From: Pseudomonas cremoricolorata DSM 17059 = NBRC 16634
GTDB lineage: Bacteria; Pseudomonadota; Gammaproteobacteria; Pseudomonadales; Pseudomonadaceae
NCBI RefSeq assembly: GCF_000425745.1
Contig: NZ_AUEA01000007.1
Location: 1 to 64,000 of the forward strand
Length of the DNA stretch: 64,000 nucleotides
Direction of reading: 5' to 3'
Made by a program: the position numbers and the translations under genes. Positions within the stretch are counted from its first letter, which is position 1, and each line of letters begins with the position of its first letter. Under the pieces are notes generated by a model, which searched no databases, was not told the origin of the DNA, and worked only from the letters and a program-made list of their open reading frames with translations. Shown piece by piece: positions 42,656 to 51,763 of the stretch.

Positions 42656-43822
42656 CTAGCTCGCCTCGGCCTGCAGGTAATCGGCCAGGCGCGCAAGCAT
42701 CGCGTCGCAGCCGTCCAACTGTTCAAGGCTGACGAACTCGTCCGGCTTGTGGCCTTGGTCCATGCTGCCCGGCCCGCACACCACGGTGGCGATGCCAGCG
42801 GCATCGAACAGCCCGCCCTCGGTGCCGAAGGCCACGGTGGTGAAGGCGTCCGAGCCGCACAGGCGCGCCAGTAACTGCGCCGCCTCGCTGTCGGCGGCGG
42901 TGGCCAGGCCCGGGTAGGCGGAGAGTGGCTGTAGCTCGATGTCACTGGCGGCGCTGACCGCGCGCATGCGTGGCAGCACTTCACGTTCGGCGTAGGCGTG
43001 CAGTTCATCGACCACGCTTTGCGGGTCGAAGCCGGGCAGGGCGCGCACTTCGAAATCGAAGGTGCATTCGGCAGGCACGATGTTCAGCGCCCGCCCGCCG
43101 TGAATCAGCCCGGTCTGCACGGTGGAGAACGGCGGCTCGAAGCGCGCGTCGTGCAGCGCAGGTTCGGCCAGGCGCTGGCCAATTTCGCCCAGTTGGTTGA
43201 TCAGCCGCGCGGCGTATTCGATGGCATTGACCCCCTGCGGCGCATACGCCGAATGACACGCCGCGCCACTGACCTGGCAGCGCATCGCCAGTTTGCCCTT
43301 GTGCCCCAGCACCGGCTTGAGCTCGGTCGGCTCGCCGATCAGGCACAGCCGCGGTGGGTTGGGGCGCTGACGCAAGGCGTCGAGCATGGGCCGCACACCC
43401 AGGCAGCCGACTTCCTCATCGTAGGAAAACGCCAGGTGCACCGGCTGGCGTAGCGGTTTGCGCAACAGCCGTGGCACCGCTGCCAGTACGCAGGCGATGA
43501 AGCCTTTCATGTCCGCCGTGCCACGCCCATACAAACGCCCGTCGGCCTCGCTCAGGCAGAACGGCTCGACCGTCCAGGCCTGGCCATCGACCGGCACCAC
43601 GTCGGTGTGGCCCGACAACACGATGCCGCCGCCGTTGTCGTTGCCCAGGGTGGCGAACAGGCTGGCCTTGCTGCGCGCCTCGTTGTACAGCAGCTCGGCC
43701 TGCACGCCGTAACCGGCCAGGTACTGGGCGATGAAGTCGATCAAGGCCAGGTTGGAGTCGCGGCTGACCGTGGCAAAGCCGACCAGCGCGGCCAGCAGGT
43801 CGCGGCTGCGCGGCTCATTCAT
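42656..43822 (-). CDS. argE: ArgE-type M20 deacetylase
   Basis: A 388-residue zinc metallopeptidase of family M20. Motifs: LSGHTDVVPVDGQAW with the first metal His and catalytic Asp, GRGTADMKGF with the bridging Asp, YDEEVGCLG with the general-base Glu, and IGEPTELKPV. The family hydrolyses N-acyl amino acids; ArgE itself deacetylates N-acetylornithine. It overlaps the DUF1028 gene by 8 bases in one operon, which suggests a catabolic N-acyl amino acid substrate more than arginine synthesis. ATG 43822 is chosen over 43837. Confidence 0.82.
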   Translation of the reverse strand: MNEPRSRDLLAALVGFATVSRDSNLALIDFIAQYLAGYGVQAELLYNEARSKASLFATLGNDNGGGIVLSGHTDVVPVDGQAWTVEPFCLSEADGRLYGRGTADMKGFIACVLAAVPRLLRKPLRQPVHLAFSYDEEVGCLGVRPMLDALRQRPNPPRLCLIGEPTELKPVLGHKGKLAMRCQVSGAACHSAYAPQGVNAIEYAARLINQLGEIGQRLAEPALHDARFEPPFSTVQTGLIHGGRALNIVPAECTFDFEVRALPGFDPQSVVDELHAYAEREVLPRMRAVSAASDIELQPLSAYPGLATAADSEAAQLLARLCGSDAFTTVAFGTEGGLFDAAGIATVVCGPGSMDQGHKPDEFVSLEQLDGCDAMLARLADYLQAEAS

Positions 43823-44492
43823 CGCCCGGCACTCCATAAGTGGGCGCGGCGGTGGGGTCCAGGGCGCGGGTGATGTAGTCCTGCATCTGCGGCTGGTAGG
43901 CCTGCCACAGCGTGTCGAGCTGGCCGATGGGGTCGTGCTCGGCCCAGTCCACGCGCAGGTCGACGATCGGCCAGATCAGCTCGTCGACCACCTTCAGCGC
44001 CGCCGAATGCACCGGCCCCGCTTCACCGCCTGCGGCCATCGCTGCCTGCATGGCGGCGAGCAGGCGCTCGGCCAGTTGCCCCGGCGCCTGTTCGAAGGCG
44101 GCAGTCATGGCCTCGATCACCTCGGTGCCGGCCAGCAGGTTGCCCGCCGCCACGCAGCCGTCGCCGGCCACGGCGTGGTGCACGCCCAGCGCCTGGTCGC
44201 CACTGAACAGCGCCACCCGGCCCTGGTCGTCGATCACCGTCACTTGCCGGTACTGGCTCCAGCCATTGGCCTGCAGCGCCTGTTCCAGCGCCGCTTGCGG
44301 GTCGAGCTGGCCCTGTTCGAGCAGGTCGAGAATCTGCGGCCCCAGAGCGGGCAGGGTGACGTTCTGCGTTGCCACAGCGCCAACCCCTGCACGCAGCCAC
44401 GGGCAGCGTGCGCCGACGGCGATGCTCGATGAGCTGATGGCCACCCCCAACTGCCCGGTTTCGGCGCAGCGGCCGATGATGGAGAAGGTCAT
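43815..44492 (-). CDS. DUF1028 family protein
   Basis: A 225-residue protein of the DUF1028 family, predicted to have an Ntn-hydrolase-like fold. The N-terminus MTFSIIGRC, with GVAISSSSIAVGARCPWLRAGVGAVATQ, and GNLLAG near 130 are family hallmarks. If the initial Met is removed, Thr2 would be exposed, as expected for an Ntn nucleophile; this is inference. Family genes often sit with Rid proteins and peptidases, as here. It overlaps argE by 8 bases and the Rid gene by 4. Confidence 0.85.
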   Translation of the reverse strand: MTFSIIGRCAETGQLGVAISSSSIAVGARCPWLRAGVGAVATQNVTLPALGPQILDLLEQGQLDPQAALEQALQANGWSQYRQVTVIDDQGRVALFSGDQALGVHHAVAGDGCVAAGNLLAGTEVIEAMTAAFEQAPGQLAERLLAAMQAAMAAGGEAGPVHSAALKVVDELIWPIVDLRVDWAEHDPIGQLDTLWQAYQPQMQDYITRALDPTAAPTYGVPGDE

Positions 44493-44929
44493 GGGCGCGC
44501 CTCGGGTTGTGCTGGCCAGTCTTCGGGAATTACCGCGATCACGTCGATTTCCATCAGCCACTGCGGCTGGCCCAGGGCCGACACCACCAGCCCGGTGGAA
44601 ATCGGAAAGACCCCGCGCAGCCACTTGCCGACCACTTGGTACACCGGCTCGCGGTAGCGCGGGTCGATCAGGTAGGTGGTGGTCTTGACGATGTGCGAGA
44701 GGTCGCTGCCGGCTTCTTCCAGCAGTTGCTTGACGTTCTTCATGGCCTGTTCGGCCTGGGCCGCGGCATCACCGAGGCCGACCAGGTTGCCGTCGAAATC
44801 GGTGCCGACCTGGCCGCGTACGTACACGGTATTACCGGCGCGTACCGCCTGGCACAGGTCGTTGTCCAGCGACTGGTTGGGGTAGGTGGTCTTGGTGTTG
44901 AACATGCGAATACGGGTGTGCGTGGGCAT
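44489..44929 (-). CDS. Rid family protein (YjgF/YER057c/UK114)
   Basis: A 146-residue member of the Rid superfamily. The trimer-forming core is seen in YVRGQVGTDFDGNLVG and MKNVKQLLEEAGSDLSHIVKTTTYL. Rid proteins hydrolyse reactive imines. The arginine that contacts the carboxylate in RidA (Arg105 in E. coli) appears to be absent: my hand alignment places Ala or Leu there, in VVSALGQPQ. It is thus more likely one of the Rid4-7 type subfamilies with a pathway-specific job. It overlaps the DUF1028 start (ATGA). Confidence 0.82.
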   Translation of the reverse strand: MPTHTRIRMFNTKTTYPNQSLDNDLCQAVRAGNTVYVRGQVGTDFDGNLVGLGDAAAQAEQAMKNVKQLLEEAGSDLSHIVKTTTYLIDPRYREPVYQVVGKWLRGVFPISTGLVVSALGQPQWLMEIDVIAVIPEDWPAQPEARP

Positions 44930-44972
44930 CGGAAAATCCTTCAAGGCAAATGCAATTGGGGCAGGGTGGGGT

Positions 44973-46250
44973 TCACTGTTCGGCCTGGCGCTGCCCGGCA
45001 TCGCGGTAGGCGCTGTAGCTGCGCTGCGTGGCGATGTGTCCGGCGACGTGCTTGGCGTCGTGCCACACCCCCCAGATGAAGCTCGAACCGCGCCGCGACA
45101 GCCAGGGCAGGCCGAGGAAGTACACGCCAGGTTCGCTGGACACCCCGCGCTGGTGCTGCGGCTTGCCCTTGGCATCGAAGGCATCGACCTGCAACCAGCT
45201 GTAGTCCACCGAATAGCCGGTGGCCCAGATGATGCTGGTGATGCCGGCTTCGGCCAGGTTCAGCGAAAGAATCGGCTGGCTGATGCAGGCCGCGTCCGGG
45301 TGGCGCTGGCGCGCCTGCGGCTCGGGCGGCAGGTCGAGGCCATGGCGCTCGACATAGGCGTCGGCGGCATCCAGCACGGCCAGGTAGTTGGCGTCGCCAG
45401 CGTTGAGGTTGTCGGCAAGATCGGCGCGGAAGGTCACCACACCGTCGTTGAACGACTCGGTGAGGCCGACCAGAGTCATGCCTTCCTGGGCCAGGGCGCG
45501 AAAATCGATGGTGTTGCCCCCGCGCGCGCCGCTGACGGCGATGGTCACGTGCTCGCGGCCCTGGCGCGGGGTTTCTGCGTCCCACTCCCCGAGCACCCCC
45601 AGCCACCAGCAGAAGTCGCGGTTGCGGTAACGCCGTGGCGGCCGGTCGTGGGCGCCGACCGACAGGTACACCTGCTTGCCGGCGCGTTGCAGTTCATCGG
45701 CGATCTGCACCCCGGAAGAACCGGCGCCGACCACCAGCACCGCGCCGTCAGGCAATTGCTGCGGGTTGAAGTAGGCGGCCGAGTGGATCTGATACAGGCT
45801 TGGGTCGTGCGGCGCGATGGGCGGAATCACCGGGGTCTGGAAAGGCCCGGTGGCCACCACCAGACGCTGCGCCTCGATCACCCCGTCGCTGGTTTCCACC
45901 CGAAAACCGCTGCGGCCCTCATTGCGCACCACCCGCGTGACCTCCACCCCGGTGCGCACCGGCACCTGGAATTTCTCGACATAGGCCTCGAAGTAGTCGG
46001 CCACCCGATCCTTGCCGGCGAAGGCGTCCGGGTCGAGGTCATCGAAGTCCAAGCCCGGAAAGCGGTCGTGCCACACCGGCCCATTGGCCACCAGCGAATC
46101 CCAGCGGCCACTGCGCCAGGCCTCGGCAACGCGCTTGCGCTCCAGCACCAGGTGCGGCACGCCGAGGCTGCCGAGGTGTTCACTGGCGGCGATACCGGCT
46201 TGGCCGGCGCCGATCACCAAGGTGTCGATGGTGGTTGTCTGTGCGGGCAT
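44973..46250 (-). CDS. Flavin-containing monooxygenase-like protein
   Basis: A 425-residue FAD/NADPH enzyme. The FAD motif VIGAGQAGIA is near residue 12, the NADPH motif VVGAGSSGVQIA near residue 172, and the region LVVATGPFQTP plus IIWATGYSVDYSW matches the FMO/Baeyer-Villiger class (ATG-type motif). It would hydroxylate a soft N or S atom or oxidise a carbonyl. It is first in the same-strand group with rid, DUF1028 and argE, with 43 bases to rid. Function in the pathway is not known. Confidence 0.82.
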   Translation of the reverse strand: MPAQTTTIDTLVIGAGQAGIAASEHLGSLGVPHLVLERKRVAEAWRSGRWDSLVANGPVWHDRFPGLDFDDLDPDAFAGKDRVADYFEAYVEKFQVPVRTGVEVTRVVRNEGRSGFRVETSDGVIEAQRLVVATGPFQTPVIPPIAPHDPSLYQIHSAAYFNPQQLPDGAVLVVGAGSSGVQIADELQRAGKQVYLSVGAHDRPPRRYRNRDFCWWLGVLGEWDAETPRQGREHVTIAVSGARGGNTIDFRALAQEGMTLVGLTESFNDGVVTFRADLADNLNAGDANYLAVLDAADAYVERHGLDLPPEPQARQRHPDAACISQPILSLNLAEAGITSIIWATGYSVDYSWLQVDAFDAKGKPQHQRGVSSEPGVYFLGLPWLSRRGSSFIWGVWHDAKHVAGHIATQRSYSAYRDAGQRQAEQ

Positions 46251-46416
46251 GTCTGCGTCCTTCGAACAGGTCTGAGAGCGGCCAGGACGAGTGCCCGGCG
46301 CGGGTTGCCCCCATAGTGTTCAGAATGCACACCCAGCGAAATGATGATTTTTGTGGTGGTTGCAGAGGAAAAAGCTGGGGCGCCCGCCACCCAGGATGGC
46401 GTGGGCCGCTGGCGCT

Positions 46417-46974
46417 TCACGAGGCCTCGAGCTGGCTGTACTGATTGCCGCAGAAGTCCAGGGCGACCAGATGCTCACGCGCGTGGGCGACGGGTGCGCA
46501 GAGTCGGCGAAACTGCACCTTCTCGCGTCGGAAGTAGCGTTCTATCGAGGTGTTGGTCACGGCGATCACGTCACGGGCGCCGAGGTGCGCAGCGAAGCGC
46601 AAGGACGCCTTGAACAGGTCGATGCCAAGCCCTGGATGCAGATCGGAAGCCGCCCCGTAGCGCGACAGTTCCCAGACCTGCGGATCGTGCGGAACCGAGT
46701 CACCGCACAGATGGGCGAACACTTGCCCGAGCAGGTAGGGGCGTGTGGTGGGCAGCAGTCGAGTGCAGCCGATCAGGTTGCGCTTGCCGTCGCGGGCCAG
46801 CACATAGCAGGTCCCGGTGGTATCGAATTCATCGAACTCGATCAGGGTGTCGCGTCGCACGCCGGGCAGATCCCAGCCGAGCCGACTGACGAAGACCCGA
46901 TGGCGGAACAGGCCGAGTTCGTGGAGCTGGGCGGCAGACAAGTGTTCGTGGCGTTGCAGTGTGAAGTGATACAC
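46417..46974 (-). CDS. Acyl-homoserine lactone synthase (LuxI family)
   Basis: A 185-residue autoinducer synthase that joins an acyl-ACP with S-adenosylmethionine to make an N-acyl homoserine lactone. All the invariant residues are visible: Arg and Phe in LFRHRVFV, Trp in LGWDL, EFDEFD, the Arg of CTRLLPTT, Phe in VFAHL, and Glu/Arg in WELSRY. It is closest in look to RhlI-type enzymes. I choose GTG 46974 because AAGGA lies 7 bases upstream; ATG 47001 would add nine residues. It is 85 bases downstream of luxR and probably co-transcribed with it. Confidence 0.92.
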   Translation of the reverse strand: MYHFTLQRHEHLSAAQLHELGLFRHRVFVSRLGWDLPGVRRDTLIEFDEFDTTGTCYVLARDGKRNLIGCTRLLPTTRPYLLGQVFAHLCGDSVPHDPQVWELSRYGAASDLHPGLGIDLFKASLRFAAHLGARDVIAVTNTSIERYFRREKVQFRRLCAPVAHAREHLVALDFCGNQYSQLEAS

Positions 46975-47059
46975 GGTCGGTCCTTGAATGAACCGCCCCA
47001 TGCCGATGCTGCCGGCGCGGAGCGGTGTCCTTGGGGCATGCGGGGGTGCCGCAGTGCCG

Positions 47060-47776
47060 TCAGATGAGCCCGAGCGCGGCGGCGTAGGCAGCGGCCGATA
47101 TGCGGTTACCAGAGCCGAACTTGCGCTGCAGGTTCTTGACGTGGAAATTCACGGTGTTCTCGGAAAGGCCGATGATTTCGGCGATGCTGTTCGAGCATTT
47201 GCCATCGGCGATCCATTTGAGAATTTCTGTTTCACGTCGACTCAGGTCGATCGCCGGGTAGGCGCAGGCGGGGCGTGGCCGCTGCTGGCGCTCGAGCCAC
47301 TCGGTGATGCAGCGAAGTTTCAGCTGCAGCGACAGGTACTCTGCGGCGCGCACCGCTTCATCGGCGCGGGCGACGCCCAACACGTGGGTGCTGTGGTCCA
47401 GGCCGCGCATCATGAAGGTCGCGCCGATGTTAAGACCGCAGGCACGCGCCTCATTGAAGATCACGCAGTCGTTGAAATCGCTGTGCTCGGCCCAGACGGC
47501 AAGGCCTGTCTGCCGCGCTGTGGCGATCGAGGGGTCGCTGGCGCCGTAGCACTGTTGGTTGTAGTGCGCAATCCACGTCTGCGGATAGCTGCCGATGATC
47601 GAGTGATTGCTCTGGGAGAACGGCACCGGTCGCCGATGGCTGTAGGCGAAGCAGTCGAAGCCGATTCGCCTGACCTGCCGATCGATGTGGGCGAGCCAGC
47701 CGTCTTCGCTGACTGGATCGGTGTTGAGCGCCACCCACCAGTCGAAAAAGTCAGCATCGTAGGCGCTGGACAGCAT
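47060..47776 (-). CDS. LuxR family quorum-sensing regulator
   Basis: A 238-residue AHL receptor. The N-terminal autoinducer domain carries the conserved Trp/Tyr/Asp/Pro set in TWIAHYNQQCYGASDPS and the VWAE Trp, with GLNIGATFMMRG following. The C-terminal helix-turn-helix is LSRRETEILKWIADGKCSNSIAEIIGLSENTVNFHVKNL (about 172-210). GGGAG precedes the ATG. Its cognate synthase lies directly downstream. A lux-box-like palindrome sits 195 bases upstream, between it and the divergent operon. Confidence 0.94.
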   Translation of the reverse strand: MLSSAYDADFFDWWVALNTDPVSEDGWLAHIDRQVRRIGFDCFAYSHRRPVPFSQSNHSIIGSYPQTWIAHYNQQCYGASDPSIATARQTGLAVWAEHSDFNDCVIFNEARACGLNIGATFMMRGLDHSTHVLGVARADEAVRAAEYLSLQLKLRCITEWLERQQRPRPACAYPAIDLSRRETEILKWIADGKCSNSIAEIIGLSENTVNFHVKNLQRKFGSGNRISAAAYAAALGLI

Positions 47777-48094
47777 GACAAACTCCCTTCCCTGATGAAC
47801 GTCCACCCAACTTCCTGTTAGGTGCCAGCATGGTGCTGCGGCCAGAGGTATAGCACCAATTGCCGAGCCTGCGTACCGCGTGTTCCTGGTTCGCTGAATT
47901 AGAACGATCGAACGCTGCCTGGATTAAGCCGAACCGTCTTCGTGCAGCCCGCTGCGGCCTTGCCGATTGTCAACTACCTGTTCAAGTAGTTGCGCCAGCA
48001 TGCCCGTTGCAAGAGGCTTGCCCGCTGAAAAATCGGCTTCGACGAGGCCGAGCCTGGCCCGGCGAAGCGACGGGTCGTGTGTAGGAGTGGGTCA
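47777..48094. other. luxR/biosynthetic operon divergent promoter region
   Basis: 318 bases between divergent start codons. It holds the lux-box-like palindrome at 47971-47992 and the ribosome binding sites of both flanking genes. GTTCG-N15-CGAAC near 47888-47912 is a second, weaker inverted repeat. Confidence 0.6.
47971..47992. promoter_or_regulatory. Lux-box-like palindrome
   Basis: CAACTAC (47971-47977) and GTAGTTG (47986-47992) are perfect arms around the 8-base centre ctgttcaa. The CT-N12-AG spacing inside it matches LuxR/LasR/RhlR target sites. It lies 103 bases before the hydroxylase start codon and 195 before luxR. Regulation by the adjacent LuxR-AHL complex is the natural reading. 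Confidence 0.75.
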
Positions 48095-49300
48095 ATGTCC
48101 GAAGAGGCGTTCATAGCCTATCTGCTGGTGCTGGTCGTCGGCGCGGTACTGATCGAAGCGCTGATTCTGGCGGCAAGGCGCTCGGCCCATTGGCAGCCCC
48201 GCGAGGGTGTCACCAATCTGTTGCTGGGCATCACCAATCTGGTGGTCGGCGTGCTGTTCACGGCAGTCAACCTGTCGGTCTACACCTACCTGTACGAACA
48301 TTTTTCCCTGGGCCTGAGTTTCGACGGGTTTGCGGCAAACCTGCTGTTCGCGTTGCTGGTCTATGACCTGCTGTACTGGATCAATCACTGGGCCCACCAT
48401 CGCCTGTCGATACTCTGGTGCAACCATCTGGTGCATCACTCGGGCAGGTCGTTCAACCTGACCACGGCGGTCAGAATCGGTTGGTTGGGCAACTTCACGG
48501 TGTGGTTGTTCTTCTTGCCCATGGCCATGCTCGGCATCGCCCTTGAGTACTACCTGCTGGTGGTCGCGGCGCAACTGATCTACCAGTTCTTCATTCACAG
48601 CTCGATGATCCCCGAGCTGGGCGTGCTGGAGAAAGTGCTGGTCACGCCGTCCCAGCACCGGGTTCACCATGCCAGCAACCCCCAGTACCTGGACAAGAAC
48701 TTTGGCTGCTTCTTGGTCATCTGGGACAGGTTGTTCGGCACCTACCAGGCCGAACTCGAGCACCTGCCGGTGAGCTATGGCATCACCACACCGATCATCC
48801 ACGAGCACGCCACCGGTTACCTGAACACGTTCCTCTACCTGCCGTATCTGCGCACGGCATTCGCCCAGGTCGGCTGGCGCGCGAAGTGGCGGGTATTACT
48901 GGGCGGCCCGGAGCGAGTCGAGCTTGCCGACAACGCCGAGCGAGCCGCCTTCGCGACCCGCGCCAGCCACGGTCACTGGGTGGGTTTCATAGCTCCGACC
49001 TTGCTGGGCTTTTACCTGGCCATGCAATACCCGGCGTTGCCGACCAGCAGCGCCGTCATCACCGCCGCCGTGTTCTTGCTGGCGGCCAACGCGGCGGGCC
49101 TGCAGCACCGCTCTGCTCGGGCCCATGGCGCGTTCAACGCAGCGGTGGCGCTCGCGCAGATAGCGGTCAGTGGCCTGCTGTTGCTGGAGTCGAGCGAGCA
49201 CGCTTACTTGCTGGTAGCGGTGGCGTTGAGCGCCGCTGGCGCACTGATTCATCCACTGTTGCAGCGCAGCCCATCCCGCGCAGAGCACACCCCCACATGA
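48095..49300 (+). CDS. Fatty acid hydroxylase/sterol desaturase family membrane protein
   Basis: A 401-residue polytopic membrane protein of the PF04116 superfamily. The di-iron histidine clusters are present in order: HWAHH (98-102), HLVHH (111-115) and HRVHH (188-192). The superfamily includes sphinganine C4-hydroxylase, ceramide fatty acid hydroxylases and sterol desaturases; E. coli has none. Extra C-terminal helices (about 310-390) distinguish it from the shortest members. ATG 48095 follows AGGAG by 7 bases. It is the first gene of the operon controlled from the lux-box region and ends 27 bases before the oxoamine synthase. Confidence 0.88.
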   Translation: MSEEAFIAYLLVLVVGAVLIEALILAARRSAHWQPREGVTNLLLGITNLVVGVLFTAVNLSVYTYLYEHFSLGLSFDGFAANLLFALLVYDLLYWINHWAHHRLSILWCNHLVHHSGRSFNLTTAVRIGWLGNFTVWLFFLPMAMLGIALEYYLLVVAAQLIYQFFIHSSMIPELGVLEKVLVTPSQHRVHHASNPQYLDKNFGCFLVIWDRLFGTYQAELEHLPVSYGITTPIIHEHATGYLNTFLYLPYLRTAFAQVGWRAKWRVLLGGPERVELADNAERAAFATRASHGHWVGFIAPTLLGFYLAMQYPALPTSSAVITAAVFLLAANAAGLQHRSARAHGAFNAAVALAQIAVSGLLLLESSEHAYLLVAVALSAAGALIHPLLQRSPSRAEHTPT

Positions 49301-49327
49301 AGTTGACAGGAAGTCGAGGACCCAACG

Positions 49328-50572
49328 GTGCCTAATAGTCTGGCAAGGAACGATGTTTTTCTGGGCTCGATTCTGGAGCGCTACGAGCGTTTCATCGAAA
49401 ACGGCAACATGGAGGTGGTCGGGCGAGTGTTTCACTCCAAGGCCACCAAGAACAGCGTGGTCAGTTACAGCCGGGGGCGCGACGATCGGCGACCTCAGGA
49501 AGTGCTGCACATGGGGTCATACAACTATTCGGGCCTCAACGGACACCCGCAGATCAGTCAGGCGGCCATCCAGGCCATAGGCGAATACGGCACCACCTCC
49601 AGTGGGGTGCGCCTGCTCAACGGGACCTGCGACCTGCACCTGGAGGCCGAGCGCCGGCTGGCGCGTTTCCTCCGTGTGGAAGAGGTGCTGACGTTCTCGT
49701 CCGGGTTTTCCGCCAACCTGGCCGTGCTGGGCACCTTGTGTCGACCAGGCGATGTGGTGCTCAGCGACATGCTCAACCATCAGTCGATCGTCGACGGCCT
49801 GAAGCTCAGCGAGGCCAAGGTCGTGCCTTATCGCCACGGCTCGGTGAAAAGCATCGAGCGCTGCCTGCAGGGCCTGAGCACAGAGCAACGCAAGTTCATC
49901 GTCACGGACGGCGTGTTCAGCATGGATGGCGACCTGGCGCCCTTGCCGCAGATCGTGGCGCTGGCCAGGCAGTACAACGCCTTCCTGATCGTCGACGACG
50001 CCCACGGCACCGGACACATCGGACCCAATGGCCGTGGCACGCCCGCGCATTTCGGTCTCGTCGAGCAGATCGATGTCCTGACCGGCAGTCTGAGCAAGGG
50101 GTTGCCAGGCGTCGGCGGCTTCGTCGCTACCAACCGACGTACCGCCAACATCCTGCGCATCGGCTCCAATCCCTACATTTTTTCTGCTTCGCTGCCCCCT
50201 GCGGTGTTGGCCTCGATAATCGCTGCGCTCGATGTGCTGGAGGCTTCGCCCGAGATCATTTCCGAGCTCAAGAGCAAGACCGACTACTTCGTCGCACGCC
50301 TGCGCGCCGAAGGCTTCAATTTGCTCAACACCCAAAGCAGTATCGTGCCGCTGCTCACGTATGACGAAGACACCGCCTATGGCCTGGCCAAAGCCCTTCA
50401 CGAGCAGGGGATCTACGTCAATCCGATCGCCTACCCGGCGGTGAGCAAGTCTCGCGCCCGAATTCGCATCAACCTGAGCGCGAACCTGACCTACGAAGAA
50501 CTCGATTTCAGCATCGCGCAGATCACCCAGGCCGGCCGCGCGTTGAATCTGCTCCAGAACGGTCAGGCTTGA
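49328..50572 (+). CDS. Alpha-oxoamine synthase (serine palmitoyltransferase-like)
   Basis: A 414-residue PLP enzyme of the alpha-oxoamine synthase family (SPT, KBL, BioF, ALAS, CqsA). It would condense an acyl thioester with an amino acid, losing CO2. Visible features: GSYNYSGLNGHP, GVRLLNGTCDLH, SSGFSANL, the cofactor aspartate in IVDDAHGTGHIG (DDAH at 223-226) and the Schiff-base lysine K257 in GSLSKGLPGVGGF. By hand comparison it is closer to bacterial SPT than to BioF. The start is GTG, 9 bases from GAGGA. Its stop codon is immediately followed by the next ATG. Confidence 0.85.
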   Translation: MPNSLARNDVFLGSILERYERFIENGNMEVVGRVFHSKATKNSVVSYSRGRDDRRPQEVLHMGSYNYSGLNGHPQISQAAIQAIGEYGTTSSGVRLLNGTCDLHLEAERRLARFLRVEEVLTFSSGFSANLAVLGTLCRPGDVVLSDMLNHQSIVDGLKLSEAKVVPYRHGSVKSIERCLQGLSTEQRKFIVTDGVFSMDGDLAPLPQIVALARQYNAFLIVDDAHGTGHIGPNGRGTPAHFGLVEQIDVLTGSLSKGLPGVGGFVATNRRTANILRIGSNPYIFSASLPPAVLASIIAALDVLEASPEIISELKSKTDYFVARLRAEGFNLLNTQSSIVPLLTYDEDTAYGLAKALHEQGIYVNPIAYPAVSKSRARIRINLSANLTYEELDFSIAQITQAGRALNLLQNGQA

Positions 50573-51763
50573 ATGCGTTATTCATTCCAGTGGTCCGCGT
50601 CCCTCGAGGCGATCTCCATCAGTGACTGGCAACGGTGTTTCGACGCCAGCGATGCGCTCACCTCGTACGCGCTCCAGCAGGCGCTGGAGCGTGCTGGCAT
50701 GGTCGAGGCGTTCCATTACCTGCAGGTATTCGCCGACGGAGTTCCCACAGGACTGGTGCCGTGCTGCGTGATGGAGTACCCGTTGGCCGACCTGGCGCCG
50801 AAGAAGGTGCAGCGCCTGGTCGGCAACATCCAGAAGGTCTACCGCAACTTCCTGCGGGCCAGGATGTTCGTGGTCGGCAGCCCGATCGCCACCTGTTCCG
50901 ACATGCTGGGCATCCCTGTCCTGAAACGAGGCGTTGCGCCGGCCGAGCTGATCGGCGCACTGGCCACGCAGATCGAGCGCAAGGCGGCCAGCCTCGGCAT
51001 CGCTTTCACCTGCCTCAAGGAGCTGTCACCGTCGCTCAACCAGCGCCTGCTGGACGAGTTCGGCAACACCTATGTGGTGTGCCGCAGCCCCGATACCACC
51101 TATGTCTGCACGGCGCCGGTGGGGGAGTTGAGCTATCAGCAGAACATGCTCAGCAAGTATCGAAACGTCATGAAGAAACGCCAGAAGGACTTTGCCACTA
51201 CCGGCCTGGTCTGGCGGGTGGTCGATGATTTCGGCGCATACGCCGCGCAGATGCATCGGTTGTACCTGAATGTCCTGGCGCGTTCGCACACCAAGTTCGA
51301 GCGCCTGACCGAAGCGTTCTTCCGGGAGGTCAACCAGCGGCTGGGCGGCTCGGCCTACGCCCTGATGTGCTTCGACGGTGCGCATTTGGTGGCATTCGAG
51401 CTGTTTCTCAAGGGCGAGCAACTGCATCCGCTTTACCTGGGTATCGACTACGACTACCGAGAGGCTGGGTCGCTGTACTTCAACTGCCTGTACAAGATCG
51501 TCGAACAGGCCGAGCAGCAGGGCCTGGCCTACATCGAACTGGGCCAGACCAGCTACGAGCCCAAGTTCAGCATCGGCGCGGTGTCCGTCCCCCGTTACTT
51601 CTACATCAAACATCGTTCGGCGCTGATGACCCATTTGCTCAGGCTGGGCAAACCGTGGTTGTTCCCCGACCCGGTCATTCCCGAACTGCGCAGCGTATTC
51701 AAACTCAAGGACCAGTACCTGCAAACCCTTCGCGCGACCGGGGTGCTCGACCATGTTGATTGA
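50573..51763 (+). CDS. FemAB/GNAT-fold acyltransferase-like protein 1
   Basis: A 396-residue protein with the double GNAT or FemAB-like layout. The C-terminal half has the recognisable block ALMCFDGAHLVAFELFLKGEQLHPLYLGIDYDY, then EAGSLYFNCLYKIVEQAEQQGLAYIELGQTSYEPK. Such proteins transfer acyl or aminoacyl groups; the bacterial ceramide synthase described in Caulobacter is of the same superfamily (my recollection). The ATG directly follows the TGA of the oxoamine synthase and the end overlaps the next gene by 11 bases, so translation is coupled. Confidence 0.65.
   Translation: MRYSFQWSASLEAISISDWQRCFDASDALTSYALQQALERAGMVEAFHYLQVFADGVPTGLVPCCVMEYPLADLAPKKVQRLVGNIQKVYRNFLRARMFVVGSPIATCSDMLGIPVLKRGVAPAELIGALATQIERKAASLGIAFTCLKELSPSLNQRLLDEFGNTYVVCRSPDTTYVCTAPVGELSYQQNMLSKYRNVMKKRQKDFATTGLVWRVVDDFGAYAAQMHRLYLNVLARSHTKFERLTEAFFREVNQRLGGSAYALMCFDGAHLVAFELFLKGEQLHPLYLGIDYDYREAGSLYFNCLYKIVEQAEQQGLAYIELGQTSYEPKFSIGAVSVPRYFYIKHRSALMTHLLRLGKPWLFPDPVIPELRSVFKLKDQYLQTLRATGVLDHVD

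Noticed and set aside
46975..47059. Possible second lux box before luxI
   Set aside because: CT-N10-AG can be found on the minus strand, but the arms do not match and the spacing is wrong. luxI is more simply read as following luxR.
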